A stretch of DNA of 64,000 nt from Saccharofermentans sp. (GTDB lineage: Bacteria; Bacillota; Clostridia; Saccharofermentanales; Saccharofermentanaceae), in NCBI GenBank assembly GCA_024688685.1, contig JAILDX010000036.1, positions 50,513 to 114,512 of the forward strand, read 5' to 3'. Below the pieces are notes generated by a model. That model saw only the letters and a list, made by a program, of their open reading frames with translations, made no database searches and was not told the origin of the DNA. The translations under genes and the position numbers were made by a program. Below are positions 39,409 to 48,412 of the stretch, one piece after another (the first letter of the stretch is position 1; each line of letters opens with the position of its first letter).

Positions 39409-40515
39409 ATGAACACTATTCGCATCAATGTTTTCTGTAATCTCTCCAACAAAGGCATAGAAGATGTTCTTAAAACAGTAGGCAAGATAGAAGGTGCAGA
39501 ACTCAAGTTCTGCGATATGATTGATGATGCGGTAGGTTTTTGCCTTCTTATCACGGAGAGTGTTGATGAGGCGATGGGCTTCAGAGGCGCAGCAAGCAGT
39601 AAATCCAGGATCTATTCTGTTTATATCTGCAATTCCCAGGATTCCCAGGCTCTCAATAACAGAAGTGATTTCGTGGATGATATCTGGCCGCTGAATGAGA
39701 ATGCAAATGTTACTAAGAGCAGATTCAAGAAGACCATCAGGAATATCGTAAATGAGCATAACGCATGGTTCTTCAAAAATCTGTATTTCACAGCCTTGGA
39801 TTCCATTCCAGAGATGAGCTGGTGCAAGGATCTTAAAGGCAGGCATCATTACGTTAACAAGGCTTTTTCCGAGACAGTCCACAAGTCAAAGGAAGAGTGT
39901 GAGGATAGAGATCATTACTATATCTGGAATGTCAAAAAAGAAGATCATGTACCGGGTGATCTGGTCTGTGTTGATTCGGAAGAACTCGTGCTGAAGGAGC
40001 TCAGGACTCTGAAACTCGACGAGACTCTTTCGACGGAAGACGGGATGGTAAAGCTTGCTACTTACAAATCTCCCGTATATAACGAATTCGGTGATGTTAT
40101 CGGTACGATCGGTATAGCACACGATGTAACTGAATTTGCCAATGCACAGCGTGAGAACACTCTGCTGGTTGAGAGTGTGCCGTTCCCTGTAGTAGTTGTT
40201 GATGCTAACTGGAAGACGGTTCTCATAAACGGAACGATGAGAAGACTCCTGAATCTTGAAGGCCCCATCGAGAGATTTGATTACCTCACATGGAAAAAGT
40301 ATTTCCTTACGCCTGTATCCGAGCCTGTAGTTAACGATGAGTTCCATTTCGTAAACCAGATCTTCTCTGCCAACGATAACAGAGTTAACTTCCAGTTCCA
40401 GATTAACGAACAGGATATTACTGATGTATTCGGCAGTGTTACAGGTCATATCATTATCCCGAGAAAACTCGGCCCTAAAGGCGAGATTCTCGGTAAACCT
40501 GCCAACATAAATTGA
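39409..40515 (+). CDS. PAS-domain sensor protein without output domain
   Basis: 368 residues, cytoplasmic. Residues about 1-120 are an unrecognised N-terminal domain. A first PAS fold lies at about 125-245 (SIPEMSWCKDLKGRHHYVNKA ... VIGTIGIAHDVTEF), with the usual PAC-type ending. A second, less typical PAS follows (about 250-350: VPFPVVVVDANWKTVLING). The chain ends soon after, with no GGDEF, EAL, kinase or helix-turn-helix output. The similar PAS arrangement in clostridial diguanylate cyclases suggests an output-less relative that acts by binding a partner. Confidence 0.65.
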   Translation: MNTIRINVFCNLSNKGIEDVLKTVGKIEGAELKFCDMIDDAVGFCLLITESVDEAMGFRGAASSKSRIYSVYICNSQDSQALNNRSDFVDDIWPLNENANVTKSRFKKTIRNIVNEHNAWFFKNLYFTALDSIPEMSWCKDLKGRHHYVNKAFSETVHKSKEECEDRDHYYIWNVKKEDHVPGDLVCVDSEELVLKELRTLKLDETLSTEDGMVKLATYKSPVYNEFGDVIGTIGIAHDVTEFANAQRENTLLVESVPFPVVVVDANWKTVLINGTMRRLLNLEGPIERFDYLTWKKYFLTPVSEPVVNDEFHFVNQIFSANDNRVNFQFQINEQDITDVFGSVTGHIIIPRKLGPKGEILGKPANIN

Positions 40516-40578
40516 TATTTACTTATATATTTAAATAAAGTAAACTATTGCAGGAAATTCATTATTGGAGGCATATAT

Positions 40579-41823
40579 ATGTACGATCACATCAGGGCGG
40601 AAGACCCGGAGATCTTTTCTGCGATCTCTCAGGAACTTGAAAGACAGAGAAATAAGATCGAGCTCATCGCTTCGGAGAATTTTGTATCAGAGGCGGTACT
40701 TGAGGCCGCAGGCTCACCCCTTACAAACAAGTATGCAGAAGGTTATCCGGGAAAGAGATACTACGGCGGATGTGAATATGTAGATATCGTAGAACAGCTT
40801 GCTATCGACAGATTAAAGCAGCTCTTTGGTGCTAAGTATGCCAATGTTCAGCCCCATTCAGGCGCCCAGGCTAATACAGCTGTTTATTTTGCTATCCTTC
40901 AGCCCGGTGATACGATCCTCGGTATGGATCTTTCTCACGGCGGCCACCTGACACACGGTATGAAGCTTAATGTTTCGGGAAGAACATATAACTCAGAGTT
41001 CTATCAGGTTAATCCCGAGACACAGATGATCGATTATGAGGCAGTTCGTGCAAAGGCTCTTGAGTGCAAGCCGAAGGTAATCGTTGCAGGTGCTTCAGCT
41101 TATCCCAGGATCATTGATTTCAATAAGTTCCGCGCGATCGCAGACGAGGTAGGTGCTTACCTCTTCGTTGATATGGCTCATATCGCGGGACTTGTTGCAG
41201 CAGGACTCCATCCTAATCCGGTCCCGATCGCAGACATTACAACTACAACAACACATAAGACCTTAAGAGGTCCCCGTGGCGGCGTTATAATGTGCAATGA
41301 CGAAGACCTTGCAAAGAAGATAAACTCCGCAGTATTCCCCGGACAGCAGGGTGGTCCTCTGATGCACATCATCGCTGCAAAGGCAGTTGCATTTAAGGAA
41401 GCTCTTTCTCCCGAGTTCAGAGAGTATGCAAACGGTATCGTAAAGAATGCAAAGGCTCTGTCAGAGGCACTTCTTGCAAGAGGCGTTAAGCTCGTTTCCG
41501 GAGGTACAGATAATCACCTCATGCTGATCGACCTCAGAGGTACAGGCATTACCGGTAAGGAACTGCAGCTCAGACTCGATGACTGCGACATTACGGCAAA
41601 CAAGAATACAATTCCTTTTGACCCTGAGAAGCCTTTCGTTACATCAGGAGTCAGGATCGGTACAGCCGCTGTTACATCCAGAGGCATGAACGAGGATGAT
41701 ATGGTTGAGATAGCAGATCTTATCTCACTCTGCATCTTCGATTTCGAGAATAAGAAGGATGAGGTAAGGGCAAGAGTAGCTGCGCTTACTTCGAAGTACC
41801 CGCTTTATCCCGATCTTAAATAA
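40579..41823 (+). CDS. glyA: serine hydroxymethyltransferase
   Basis: 414 residues. Interconverts serine and glycine with tetrahydrofolate. PLP lysine in [14 protein letters not shown] (Lys227). [34 protein letters not shown] and [12 protein letters not shown] are family signatures. Strong ribosome-binding site ATTGGAGGCATATAT. The stop codon overlaps the rarA start (TAATG). Confidence 0.97.
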   Translation: MYDHIRAEDPEIFSAISQELERQRNKIELIASENFVSEAVLEAAGSPLTNKYAEGYPGKRYYGGCEYVDIVEQLAIDRLKQLFGAKYANVQPHSGAQANTAVYFAILQPGDTILGMDLSHGGHLTHGMKLNVSGRTYNSEFYQVNPETQMIDYEAVRAKALECKPKVIVAGASAYPRIIDFNKFRAIADEVGAYLFVDMAHIAGLVAAGLHPNPVPIADITTTTTHKTLRGPRGGVIMCNDEDLAKKINSAVFPGQQGGPLMHIIAAKAVAFKEALSPEFREYANGIVKNAKALSEALLARGVKLVSGGTDNHLMLIDLRGTGITGKELQLRLDDCDITANKNTIPFDPEKPFVTSGVRIGTAAVTSRGMNEDDMVEIADLISLCIFDFENKKDEVRARVAALTSKYPLYPDLK

Positions 41824-43136
41824 TGCCGGAGTTTTATGACAGTAACAGCAAGCCACTGGCTTACAGGATGTCACCGAGGAATCTCGATGAGTATGTAGGT
41901 CAGGAACATATTATCGGCAAAGGCAAGATGCTTAGAAGAATGATTGAGGCAGACAGACTGTCCTCAATTATTCTTTTTGGTCCTCCCGGGGTAGGTAAAT
42001 CTGCACTGGCACGGGTTATAGCGCTTACATCCAGTTTCAGGTTCGAACAGATCAATGCAGTTACAGCAGGTGTCTCTGACATCAAGAATGTCATCGCAGA
42101 CGCACAGAATCCGATCCTCAGTGAAGGCAAGAGAACGGTCCTTTTTATCGATGAGATCCACAGGTTCAACAAGCTTCAGCAGGACAGCCTTCTGCCATTT
42201 GTCGAGAACGGAACGATAGTACTCATCGGAGCGACGACGGAGAATCCGTTCTTTGAGGTAAACAAGGCTCTTATATCAAGGTCAACAGTCCTTCAGCTCA
42301 ATCCGCTCACACAGGAGAACATCGAGACGATCCTCCGCAATGCCATTTCTGACAAAGAAAGGGGATACGGAGATACTGAAGTGGTGATCTCAGACGAGAC
42401 GATCTCAAAGATCGCATATAACAGCAACGGTGATGCCAGGAATGCCCTTAAGGCTCTTGAACTTGCGGTCATTACAACAGCACCTGATTCAAAGGGGCGT
42501 GTCGTACTTACTGATGAGGTCATAGCTGACTGTATGCAGAGCAGGATCATCGCTTTTGATAAGGACGGAGAGAATCATTATGACAATATCAGCGCGATGA
42601 TCAAGTCGATGAGAGGCTCTGATCCCGATGCTGCCATTCTTTATCTCGCAAGAGCACTTAAGGCCGGAGAGCCCATCGAGTTCCTTGCAAGACGTATCAT
42701 GATCTGTGCTGCCGAGGATGTGGGCCTTGCCAATCCCAATGCTCTTCTTCTCGCTGTTGCGGCTTTTCAGACAGCAATAGCGGTCGGTATGCCTGAAGCT
42801 CGTATCCCGCTGGCAGAGGCTTGTATAATGGTTGCAGCTTCACCCAAGTCCAACGCATCATATATGGCGATCAATAAAGCTCTTTCTGATGTTGAGAATA
42901 CTGATACGGGAGTTGTCCCGATGCATCTCCGCAATGCTCCTGCAAAAGGTATGAGCGAGCTTGGTTACGGTGTCGATTACAAGTATGCACATGATTTCCC
43001 GGGACATGTGGTCAAGCAGCAGTACATGACTGATAAGACAATAGGACGCAAGTATTATGAACCAACATCCATCGGATATGAGGTTAAGATAAAAGAATAT
43101 ATCGCCAAGGTCGACGAGATCTTGAACGGACAGTAA
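41823..43136 (+). CDS. rarA: replication-associated recombination protein A
   Basis: 437 residues. AAA clamp-loader-like ATPase acting at stalled forks. MSPRNLDEYVGQEHIIG, Walker A GPPGVGKSAL, Walker B FIDEIHRFNKLQQD and sensor GATTENPFFEVN are diagnostic of RarA/MgsA. The C-terminal tetramerisation domain with AARRIMICAAEDVG-like sequence (here FLARRIMICAAEDVGLANP) is complete. Translationally coupled to glyA. Confidence 0.95.
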   Translation: MPEFYDSNSKPLAYRMSPRNLDEYVGQEHIIGKGKMLRRMIEADRLSSIILFGPPGVGKSALARVIALTSSFRFEQINAVTAGVSDIKNVIADAQNPILSEGKRTVLFIDEIHRFNKLQQDSLLPFVENGTIVLIGATTENPFFEVNKALISRSTVLQLNPLTQENIETILRNAISDKERGYGDTEVVISDETISKIAYNSNGDARNALKALELAVITTAPDSKGRVVLTDEVIADCMQSRIIAFDKDGENHYDNISAMIKSMRGSDPDAAILYLARALKAGEPIEFLARRIMICAAEDVGLANPNALLLAVAAFQTAIAVGMPEARIPLAEACIMVAASPKSNASYMAINKALSDVENTDTGVVPMHLRNAPAKGMSELGYGVDYKYAHDFPGHVVKQQYMTDKTIGRKYYEPTSIGYEVKIKEYIAKVDEILNGQ

Positions 43137-43152
43137 AAGGAGAAGGATTGAT

Positions 43153-43707
43153 ATGCGTGTAAGAACGGTATGTGTATTATTGATCATCACACTTTTTGCA
43201 ACTTTCAATTTTACGGGTTGTGACCGTAATGCTGTAACCAAGATGGATCTCGACGATCCTGTCGTAATGGAGGACGTTAACAAGTCTTCCGCTCAGGTCG
43301 TAAGAGCTTTCTTTGAGTCTATCTATAACGGCAACAAAGAGATCTTCGAGAAGTGTTATCCCGAGGTGTTTATATCAGACCTCAAGGAATCTGATATCGA
43401 TCTTTATGATGAGTACGCAAACAGTCTTGTTGTTCCCGGAACATTCATCGGTACCCAGTATCTCAAGTACAATGAACTGTCAAGCGAAGGCGGATATGAG
43501 GACTACGGGCTTTATATCGACAATATAGCACAGATCCAGGGTGTAGATGCGTCAAAGATAGAGTCCATGCAGATAGTTGACATCAAAGTGTATTTCGAGG
43601 TGGATGGTGAGAACAAGTACCTTGAGGTGTACTCGATCGCATACTGTCTCGAGGGCAACTGGTATATGTATGAGATACAGGATTCTTCTGCGGAGTTTAA
43701 GAACTGA
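43153..43707 (+). CDS. hypothetical lipoprotein
   Basis: 184 residues. Signal peptide of type II: basic start MRVR, hydrophobic helix, lipobox FTGC with the lipidated cysteine at about residue 23. The mature part is acidic, with no motif I recognise; it looks like a small NTF2/DUF-type extracellular domain (VVRAFFESIYNGNKEIFEKCY is typical of such folds, a guess). Ribosome-binding site AAAGGAG. The stop overlaps the dtd start by one base, so it belongs to the glyA-rarA-dtd run. Confidence 0.7.
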   Translation: MRVRTVCVLLIITLFATFNFTGCDRNAVTKMDLDDPVVMEDVNKSSAQVVRAFFESIYNGNKEIFEKCYPEVFISDLKESDIDLYDEYANSLVVPGTFIGTQYLKYNELSSEGGYEDYGLYIDNIAQIQGVDASKIESMQIVDIKVYFEVDGENKYLEVYSIAYCLEGNWYMYEIQDSSAEFKN

Positions 43708-44165
43708 TGAGATTTGTAATCCAGATATCAGACGAAGCGAGAGTCGATGTTGATGGTAAGACTGTCGGTAAGATAGGGCAGGGGTACCTTGTATTTGTGG
43801 GTATTGGTGACGGCGATACAAAAGAGATCGCTGACAAGATGGTAAAGAAGATGATGGGTCTCCGCATATTCAAGGACGAGAACGACAAGATCAATCTCTC
43901 GATTAAGGATGTTGGCGGCGAGATCCTGCTCGTCTCACAGTTTACCCTTTATGCGGACTGCAAAAAGGGCAACAGGCCTAACTTCATAAAGAGCGCCGCA
44001 CCTGACTTTGCCGAGGACCTGTTCAATTATATCGTTGACCTTGTGAAAACCGAGACTGAAGTTGTCGAGACAGGCGTCTTTGGGGCGCACATGTCAGTCA
44101 GCCTCGTTAACAACGGACCTTTTACAGTTATCCTGGATTCTGACGAGATACTACGATCTGTATGA
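43707..44165 (+). CDS. dtd: D-aminoacyl-tRNA deacylase
   Basis: 152 residues. Removes D-amino acids (and glycine) from mischarged tRNA. The SQFTLYADCKKGNRP motif and the C-terminal NNGPFTVILDS, containing the Gly-cisPro pair that shapes the active site across the dimer, are both present. Its last 15 bases overlap the 3' end of the convergent argJ. Confidence 0.95.
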   Translation: MRFVIQISDEARVDVDGKTVGKIGQGYLVFVGIGDGDTKEIADKMVKKMMGLRIFKDENDKINLSIKDVGGEILLVSQFTLYADCKKGNRPNFIKSAAPDFAEDLFNYIVDLVKTETEVVETGVFGAHMSVSLVNNGPFTVILDSDEILRSV

Positions 44166-45392
44166 TCCGTTGATCTTGACGTAATCGTAGGAGAAGTCGC
44201 AGGTGTACATCCTGTCGAAAGCATCTCCTTCGTGAAGGATTATCTCTATCTTTATGTCGTGACCTGCAAGAAGCTTCTTTGCAAGATCTTCATCAAAATC
44301 TACTGCTATACCGTTCTCGTAAGTGAGAAGACTGTTCAGTCTGATGTCGATCTTATCAGGGTCAAATGAAGCTCCGCTGTATCCGGCAGCCGTTATAACA
44401 CGTCCGCAGTTGCAGTCTTCGCCGAAGATCATTGTCTTAACAAGGGGAGACCTTGCAACAGACGTAACTACAAGCTTTGCGTCATCCGCATCCTTGGCGC
44501 CCGAAACAGTTATCTCAACAAACTTCGTCGCACCTTCGCCGTCAGAAGCGATCATCCTTGCTAGATCCTCAGACAGACCCGTAAGAGCTTCCTCAAAGAT
44601 CTTATAATCTTCACTGCTGTCTTCAATTACAGCTTCTGAAGCACCGTTAGCCATTATTATGACGGAATCGCATACAGATGTGTCTCCGTCAACGCTGACT
44701 CTGTTGAATGTATGAGCAACAGCCGCTCTCAGTGCCTTATCAAGAACCTTGTTATCGGCTTTAACATCAGTCGTGAAAACACTGATCATTGTAGCGAGGT
44801 TGGGGTGGATCATACCAGAACCCTTTGCAATAGCCGCGATATTAACTTCCTGACCGCCGTTCAGCGTGATAGAAGCTGCAACCTCCTTGGGGACCGTATC
44901 TGTGGTCATCATCGCGTATTCCGCATCGTGTGCACTCTCAGGATCGCTCGAAAGGCCGTTTACGAGTTCATCGTGAACCTTTATCATCTTCTCGACGGGA
45001 AGTCTTGTTCCGATGACTCCTGTGGAAGCAGTAAGGATCTCGTCAGGATTAATGCCGAGCTTTCCTGCAAGGGAAGAGGCAATATCATCAGCATCCTTAA
45101 CACCGATCTTACCTACGCATGCATTGGCAACCTTGCTGTTAACGGTAATGCCGCGAACTTCCTTGCCTGAGTTGATAATATCGATAGATCTTGTGAGTGA
45201 ATGACCTTTGACAAGGTTGGATGTATAAACTCCTGCAACGTTGCAGGGGAGATCCGATAAGATGAGAGAAACATCAAGATATGAAGATCTCGGATCGTCT
45301 TTATTTATATTAGCGGGGTCGCTGCACTTCATTCCTGCAGAAACGCCGTTTGCCTTAAAACCCTTAGGTAAAGTGATATATGCTTCTTCCAT
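44151..45392 (-). CDS. argJ: bifunctional ornithine acetyltransferase/N-acetylglutamate synthase
   Basis: 413 residues from MEEAYITLPKGFKANG. Cyclic arginine-pathway enzyme. The self-cleavage site lies in KGSGMIHPNLATMISVF (cut before the Thr, which becomes the nucleophile). The ATG at 45392 is well placed behind AGAGGTGA; a GTG three codons upstream lies within that site and is rejected. It stands alone, without other arg genes in the window. Confidence 0.94.
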   Translation of the reverse strand: MEEAYITLPKGFKANGVSAGMKCSDPANINKDDPRSSYLDVSLILSDLPCNVAGVYTSNLVKGHSLTRSIDIINSGKEVRGITVNSKVANACVGKIGVKDADDIASSLAGKLGINPDEILTASTGVIGTRLPVEKMIKVHDELVNGLSSDPESAHDAEYAMMTTDTVPKEVAASITLNGGQEVNIAAIAKGSGMIHPNLATMISVFTTDVKADNKVLDKALRAAVAHTFNRVSVDGDTSVCDSVIIMANGASEAVIEDSSEDYKIFEEALTGLSEDLARMIASDGEGATKFVEITVSGAKDADDAKLVVTSVARSPLVKTMIFGEDCNCGRVITAAGYSGASFDPDKIDIRLNSLLTYENGIAVDFDEDLAKKLLAGHDIKIEIILHEGDAFDRMYTCDFSYDYVKINGSYRS

Positions 45393-45461
45393 ACGTGTCA
45401 CCTCTGTTAATGATTCAGCTAATTATTATATTACTCATTTTATGTAAATTGAAGTTCAATA

Positions 45462-45490
45462 TTGACTTATTCGGTTCTTAAAGATAAAAT
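45462..45490 (+). promoter_or_regulatory. promoter of the tRNA-His/tRNA-Gln unit
   Basis: TTGACT (45462-45467), 17-base spacer, TAAAAT (45485-45490), about 40 bases before tRNA-His. Strong match to a vegetative promoter. Confidence 0.65.
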
Positions 45491-45529
45491 TGTTTAGCAA
45501 CCAGGGATGGCATAAGCCTTATCCGATAT

Positions 45530-45608
45530 GGTGGGATTAGTTCAGTCGGTCTAGAGCGCTGGTTTGTGGCACCAGATATCCTGGGTTCGAATCCCAGATC
45601 CCACCCCA
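45530..45608 (+). tRNA. tRNA-His (GTG)
   Basis: Acceptor GTGGGAT pairs with ATCCCAC; anticodon arm CTGGT-TTGTGGC-ACCAG gives anticodon GTG. The base before the acceptor is G (45530) and the discriminator is C, the G-1:C73 pair specific to tRNA-His. T-arm GGTTCGAATCC is present and CCA is encoded. Confidence 0.97.
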
Positions 45609-45643
45609 TTTTTTATTTCACTGTCAGAAGACTAACTGGTCAC

Positions 45644-45718
45644 TGGGGTGTAGCCAAGTGGTAAGGCACGGGTCTTTGACTCCCGCATTCGTAGGTTCAA
45701 ATCCTGCCACCCCAGCCA
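45644..45718 (+). tRNA. tRNA-Gln (TTG)
   Basis: Acceptor TGGGGTG/CACCCCA with encoded CCA; anticodon loop CTTTGAC gives TTG. The innermost anticodon-stem pair is T-T (CGGGT against TCCCG) instead of a Watson-Crick pair. The rest of the cloverleaf is normal, so it is probably functional. Confidence 0.95.
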
Positions 45719-45743
45719 TTTTGGCGCTAATGGGGGATTTCAG

Positions 45744-46409
45744 ATGAGAAAGTTATTGTCAGTCGTACTCATTCTGAGTTTTCTTTTTGTTTTTGCTTCC
45801 TGTTCTCATAAGAAAGATTACTTTTACCTCAGTGAAGACGGTAATTATTGTCCCAATCTTGAAGATTACACTATTGATGAGCTTAAAGAGCTTGTTACGG
45901 GTGAGTTTATCGTACCTGAAGGCGCACAGGCATTTTACCGCCTTGAAGGATTTACCAAGATCACAAAGGTTGTTGTTCCTTCATCTGTAACATATCTTCC
46001 TGTTCACGCATTTGACGGATGCACAGCGCTTACGGAGGTCGTTCTGCCTGATACGCTGACAGCTATCAAAGGTCATACATTTGAGGACTGTCCGAATCTT
46101 AAGTCTCTTGTGCTTCCAAAGTCTTTTCAGACTATGATCGGCCCTAACAATTTCTTCAGATGCGGGATTACGGAATACTATTTTCCTGCTGAAGTGGAAC
46201 TCGTGAATTACACTCGCGACAAGATCTTTACACAGATGCCGCAGGAAGCTTCTGCCGGGGAACACAATATCACGGTCTATGTGGTTGAAGGGTCATGGAT
46301 GGATATCCATTTCGATGACCTGTACAGAGATGAGAACTCTATAATCACAAATAATGGTGTAAATGAGTGTGTTCCTGCCAAGGCGTACTGGAACGGATAC
46401 TTGATATAA
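45744..46409 (+). CDS. leucine-rich (BspA-type) repeat lipoprotein
   Basis: 221 residues. Lipoprotein signal MRKLLSVVLILSFLFVFASC with lipobox FASC. Two to three LRR_5/BspA-like repeats at about 70-150: ITKVVVPSSVTYLPVHAFDGC, then LTEVVLPDTLTAIKGHTFEDC and LKSLVLP. Such repeats form surface solenoids for adhesion or recognition. It is short for the family, with an unrelated C-terminal third. It sits between tRNA-Gln and tRNA-Lys, its ATG only 25 bases after the tRNA-Gln end, so it may be transcribed from the tRNA promoter. Confidence 0.75.
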   Translation: MRKLLSVVLILSFLFVFASCSHKKDYFYLSEDGNYCPNLEDYTIDELKELVTGEFIVPEGAQAFYRLEGFTKITKVVVPSSVTYLPVHAFDGCTALTEVVLPDTLTAIKGHTFEDCPNLKSLVLPKSFQTMIGPNNFFRCGITEYYFPAEVELVNYTRDKIFTQMPQEASAGEHNITVYVVEGSWMDIHFDDLYRDENSIITNNGVNECVPAKAYWNGYLI

Positions 46410-46430
46410 ATCGGGTAATGCCTTATAATC
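46402..46430 (+). promoter_or_regulatory. tRNA-Lys promoter
   Basis: TTGATA (46402-46407) overlapping the stop codon of the lipoprotein gene, 17-base spacer, perfect TATAAT (46425-46430); tRNA-Lys starts 20 bases later. Confidence 0.7.
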
Positions 46431-46450
46431 TTTTTTGCTCAAGTTTAAAT

Positions 46451-46526
46451 GGTTCACTAGCTCAGTCGGTAGAGCACTTGACTTTTAATCAAGGGGTCTG
46501 GAGTTCGAACCTCCAGTGAGCCACCA
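46451..46526 (+). tRNA. tRNA-Lys (TTT)
   Basis: Acceptor GGTTCAC/GTGAGCC (one G-U), anticodon arm CTTGA-CTTTTAA-TCAAG giving TTT, T-arm GAGTTCGAACCTC, encoded CCA. It marks the left border of the accessory stretch. Confidence 0.97.
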
Positions 46527-46533
46527 GAGTTCA

Positions 46534-46631
46534 TAATGTCTTTCCGGCTTCAGTCCTCGGCGCTACTTGTAGTGTCTGCAAACCGTCAGTTGCGTTAACG
46601 CGCCTGCGGTAAGTCCGCCGGAAAGACATTA
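46534..46631. repeat. 15-bp inverted repeat forming a long hairpin after tRNA-Lys
   Basis: TAATGTCTTTCCGGC (46534-46548) is the exact reverse complement of GCCGGAAAGACATTA (46617-46631). The right arm is also part of the tandem repeat unit that follows. Between the arms lies a perfect palindrome GCGTTAACGC (46592-46601). Confidence 0.8.
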
Positions 46632-46770
46632 TTCACTTTCAGGAGGACGCGCCTGCGGTAAGTCCGCCGGAAAGACATTATTCACTTTCAGGAGGGCGCG
46701 CCTGCGGTAAGTCCGCCGAATAGGCATTACTCACTTTAGGGGACGCGCCTGCGGAAAGTCCGCTCGCATA
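46600..46770. repeat. tandem 49-bp repeats, four copies
   Basis: The core GCGCCTGCGG recurs at 46600, 46649, 46698 and 46745, so spacings are 49, 49 and 47 bases. The first two units are nearly identical; the third and fourth diverge. Each unit can fold as CCTGCGG-TAAGT-CCGCCGG (one mismatch). The 318-base gap 46527-46844 contains these repeats and the hairpin and no coding frame I believe. Confidence 0.85.
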
Positions 46771-46844
46771 GGATCCGTTTGTGTTTCAGCGGTTATTGTT
46801 ATATATATAATTAATTGGTAAACTGATAGAAGGAGGGCTTTGCC

Positions 46845-48275
46845 ATGGCTAGACATATTTTGAGATCTTTATCGGTTGTATTGTCAACTGCACTCGTTTT
46901 TAGTTGTTTTAATCCTGTTGTTCTTGCTGAAGATGAGCAGAAAAATGAGACTGAACAGGATGTTGAAATTGAGCAGGTTGTTGAACCTGAACAGTTTGAT
47001 TCTACAAGCATACAGTATTTAAATTTTACGCTGGAAGCACCTGTTGTTGGAACTGTTGTAAGCCTTAATGATTCTCCTGATATTTACAACTTGCAGAATA
47101 ACAGACCTGTGGTCAGCGGACCTGAAGCTGTTGACGTTGTAGGCGTATGGGTTACCGGTACAGTAGGCCCTAATTGGGAAGTTAGCCCGTCCGATCCTTC
47201 GCCAGATCAGGCCGTACCGTTTAAAGGGGCTATTGAAAGCGGTATGACATATGATGTTGCGATCCTTGTCATTCCTCATGATGGATATGCTTTGGCTGAT
47301 GATGCTATGTATATCATCAATGGCGATCAGATTGCAAGTGATAAGATATATGATTCCACTCAGGGCCGCTATTTTGGATTTTCAATTGAATCAGTTATGC
47401 CGACGGTTGAGCCCGTGCCTGAGTTTACAGGAATGTCTGTAACTCTTGATGGTCTGGTTGGACTTGATTTCCATGTTGATCCTCATGGCGTTGATATGCA
47501 GGGTGCATATGTTTCGTTTGAGGGCAATACTATTGAAGACCAGATGAACGTAGTTGGAGTTCCGGTTGATGGAGAGCTTCTCTACACGATAAAGATCGCG
47601 CCTTACCAGTTGGGTGAAGAAATCACTGCAACACTTCACTATGGTGACGGTGAGTCTCTTGTTTTGACACAGACATCCGGATGTGATTATCTCAACGCGG
47701 TCATAAATGATACTACTTCTTCCTATAAGCCTGTGGAGAAAAATATCTCAAAAGCGTTGATGATATATGGTTATAATTCCCAGGTGTTTCTCGCTGATTA
47801 TAATGGATGGACTATCGGTGTAAATTATGCAGCAATCCCTCAGCCTGCTAATAGCGATCTTTCCGAACAGTTTGATACTGTTGCGTCTTCGACAAATGAC
47901 ATCGACATTGTGGATGCCGGATTGATCGACAGAGATTCCGTTGCGTCAAGGTTGATCATCGGAGCTGAAATAACACTGGTCGTAAGGTTTAAACTCGCTG
48001 AAGGCGTAAGCGATGCCGACGTTACCGTCAATGATGCACAGAAGAGCTCTGACGGTTATTACTATGCATATTTTAATAATATCAGTGCTGGTCATGTCAG
48101 CAACCTTAAAACAATAACTGTTAGCTATGGTAATTCAGATGCTACGATCAAAGCGTCACCTATGACATATGCGCATAGGATCCTTTCAAACGATAACAGC
48201 TCAGTTGCTCTGAAGAATCTGCTTTGTTCAATTTACTTGTATAACAGAGCATGTTCGACCTTTTTCCCGGAATGA
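46845..48275 (+). CDS. secreted protein of unknown function
   Basis: 476 residues. Signal peptide MARHILRSLSVVLSTALVF ending near VVLAED, then an acidic linker rich in Glu and Gln (about 28-55). The remainder is beta-rich with no motif I know. The end, MTYAHRILSNDN followed by LLCSIYLYNRACSTFF, looks like the small helical C-terminal segment I have seen in secreted proteins of gut clostridia; this is an impression. Start supported by AGGAGGG eight bases upstream. Codon use looks more AT-rich than the conserved genes to the left. A 34-codon peptide gene follows 22 bases later. Confidence 0.6.
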   Translation: MARHILRSLSVVLSTALVFSCFNPVVLAEDEQKNETEQDVEIEQVVEPEQFDSTSIQYLNFTLEAPVVGTVVSLNDSPDIYNLQNNRPVVSGPEAVDVVGVWVTGTVGPNWEVSPSDPSPDQAVPFKGAIESGMTYDVAILVIPHDGYALADDAMYIINGDQIASDKIYDSTQGRYFGFSIESVMPTVEPVPEFTGMSVTLDGLVGLDFHVDPHGVDMQGAYVSFEGNTIEDQMNVVGVPVDGELLYTIKIAPYQLGEEITATLHYGDGESLVLTQTSGCDYLNAVINDTTSSYKPVEKNISKALMIYGYNSQVFLADYNGWTIGVNYAAIPQPANSDLSEQFDTVASSTNDIDIVDAGLIDRDSVASRLIIGAEITLVVRFKLAEGVSDADVTVNDAQKSSDGYYYAYFNNISAGHVSNLKTITVSYGNSDATIKASPMTYAHRILSNDNSSVALKNLLCSIYLYNRACSTFFPE

Positions 48276-48297
48276 TTATAAGCAAGAGGGTTTATAT

Positions 48298-48402
48298 ATG
48301 AATGAATATGTTGAATTAGAGATAAAGGTTATATATTTCGACAGCGAAGACGTTATTACAGATAGCCAGTGTCCCGGTCTGACTCCTTGGGATAATCAGT
48401 AA
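48298..48402 (+). CDS. short peptide (34 aa) with SEDVITDSQC motif
   Basis: ATG at 48298 follows AGAGGG by eight bases. The product begins MNEYVELEIKVIYFDSEDV and continues ITDSQCPGLTPWDNQ. It resembles the many ~40-60-residue clostridial peptides whose conserved part reads roughly F-[DE]-x-E-D-V-I-x-[TA]-S before a variable Cys/Gly-rich end; their function is unknown, and some are suspected secreted or modified peptides. One cysteine. It lies directly after the secreted protein and could share its transcript. Confidence 0.5.
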   Translation: MNEYVELEIKVIYFDSEDVITDSQCPGLTPWDNQ

Positions 48403-48412
48403 TAATCTCTGA

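Noticed and set aside
45393..45401. GTG start for argJ
   Set aside because: It overlaps the AGAGGTGA site that serves the ATG at 45392.
45644..45718. Non-functional tRNA-Gln because of the T-T pair
   Set aside because: A single mismatch at the end of the anticodon stem next to the loop is tolerated; all other stems are intact.
46600..46770. CRISPR array
   Set aside because: Whole 49-bp units repeat without unique spacers, and no cas genes are near.
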